NCBI GenBank assembly: GCA_900404475.1
Contig: OUQQ01000419.1
Location: forward strand, 1 to 17,868
Direction: 5' to 3'
Origin: Spongospora subterranea
Lineage: Eukaryota; Endomyxa; Phytomyxea; Plasmodiophorida; Plasmodiophoridae
DNA: 17,868 nt
Below the pieces are notes generated by a model. It made no database searches, was not told where the DNA came from, and saw nothing but the letters and a program-made list of their open reading frames with translations. Within the stretch, counting starts at the first letter, position 1, and the number at the start of each line of letters is the position of its first letter. This document shows positions 17,233-17,868 of the stretch, in pieces. The position numbers and the translations under genes are program-made.

Positions 17233-17868
17233 ATGAGTCGTGTACTTGTTATATCTACGGCCACTTCCTATTTTGCAGCTCCGTCTCAGCCTGCCACAAC
17301 TGCGATAGAATCCACTCATGATTCAGAAAATACTACTGACGTTGCCATTATGATGCCACCCCGACGTCAATGTCTGGGCGGAATGCCACCGCATCCTGAA
17401 TTGCTTCGGCTGTACGAAAAGTATGGTGCTCCCCAGCCTGACTTGGTTTTCAAATCCGGAATAGGCCGCATGACTGTTCACAGCATTGGATGCACGGGTA
17501 AGCCTTTGCAAAGCTTAAAGGTTGTGATTGCATGCAATGCAAAAACCTTTTTGCATCACGTCTTGTCCGCAAAAAATTCGAACGTATGGACCACCTGCAG
17601 GTTGCAGGATTGGCAATTGGGCGATCTTCCATCATCGACCTTGCAATTTGTTTCAAAATCAGCAGCTCAAATACTACTGCTGCCAGAGCAGAGTTAATGA
17701 GCAAGGCCAAACACTGGCTTCAGTGCGTTAAATCTATCACATCCTTGAAGGGAAAAATTTCCCATCGCAACGTTTTTTTTTCTTGGCAGTGATAAGAAAG
17801 TCATCGGCATCGAATCGTTTATGGCAAAATTCAATGAAATCTATAGCACAAACCCAGAATTAGAGTCG
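17233..17868 (+). CDS. 5' part of an unidentified, spliced gene, truncated by the window edge
   Basis: The frame is open from 17155; the first likely ATG is at 17233 (MSRVLVISTATSYFAAPSQP). The most protein-like block is PPHPELLRLYEKYGAPQPDL followed by VFKSGIGRMTVHSIGC up to a good donor (GTAAGC) at 17498. Downstream coding sequence is in another frame: GLAIGRSSIIDLAICFKISS, then AARAELMSKAKHWL. Then a donor at about 17726 (GTGCGT), a T-run and CAG near 17790 lead to DKKVIGIESFMAKFNEIYST, open to the window end. The first intron is either 23 nt (17498-17520) or 110 nt (17498-17607); both are atypical for this locus. The piece MTVHSIG...GLAIGRSSIIDLAI faintly recalls the Alba fold (I-H-G-x-G-x-A-I-x-R-A-I). 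I would not name the gene on that. Confidence 0.4.

Noticed and set aside
17233..17600. Cys-rich DCMQC segment as a SAND or TPL-binding-like zinc motif
   Set aside because: It depends on a 23-nt intron, shorter than any supported intron here, and the rest of the domain pattern does not fit.
1..17868. Defence island, CRISPR array, biosynthetic cluster or other multi-gene system
   Set aside because: No spaced direct repeats of CRISPR type and no functional linkage among genes; the recognisable genes are unlinked eukaryotic housekeeping genes.

Overview
The window is nuclear DNA from a eukaryote. Three conserved genes can be followed across many spliceosomal introns, and the joined exons rebuild full-length proteins in a single consistent frame. 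The introns are very short (31 to 80 nt), dense (up to 24 in one gene) and often carry a CTAAC/CTAAT branch-like motif near the 3' end. This suggests a compact-genome protist or an early-diverging, zoosporic type of fungus. The sequence alone does not settle the lineage. No bacterial operon, tRNA, rRNA, CRISPR array or complete transposon was found.

Layout. Positions 1-216 (minus) hold the N-terminus of an unidentified protein that runs off the window, possibly Gag-like. About 0.8 kb without a convincing gene follows. A TTC1-type TPR co-chaperone gene (1024-1752, minus, 4 exons) comes next. A 1.2 kb spacer then contains two minisatellites: a 25-bp unit with an inverted copy at its edge (1891-2086) and an 18-bp unit (2613-2768). 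An orphan ORF (2946-3542, plus) with a mitochondrial-type N-terminus converges on a complete exportin-7 gene (3693-8358, minus, 25 exons, 1118 aa, including one GC-AG intron).

The right half starts with an intronless tRNA t6A37 methyltransferase gene of the TRMO family (8958-10028, plus) that has an added N-terminal membrane segment. Then come an intronless orphan (10197-11204), a small ORF (11251-11538), and a complete proteasome regulatory subunit Rpn3/PSMD3 gene (11882-13704, 7 exons, 510 aa). Next are an unidentified helical protein gene (about 14456-15701, 2 exons), a convergent intronless gene for an acidic, repetitive protein with a basic C-terminus (15745-16887, minus), and the 5' part of an unidentified gene (about 17233 to the window end).

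The recognisable genes are housekeeping: nuclear transport (XPO7), protein degradation (PSMD3), tRNA modification (TRMO) and chaperone scaffolding (TTC1). They look like unlinked neighbours, not a pathway cluster. The exon models of XPO7, PSMD3 and TTC1 were rebuilt by hand; every junction keeps frame and follows the family alignment. I see no sign of a novel multi-gene system. The most noteworthy points are the intron architecture, the two minisatellites, the membrane-anchored TRMO and several orphan proteins.
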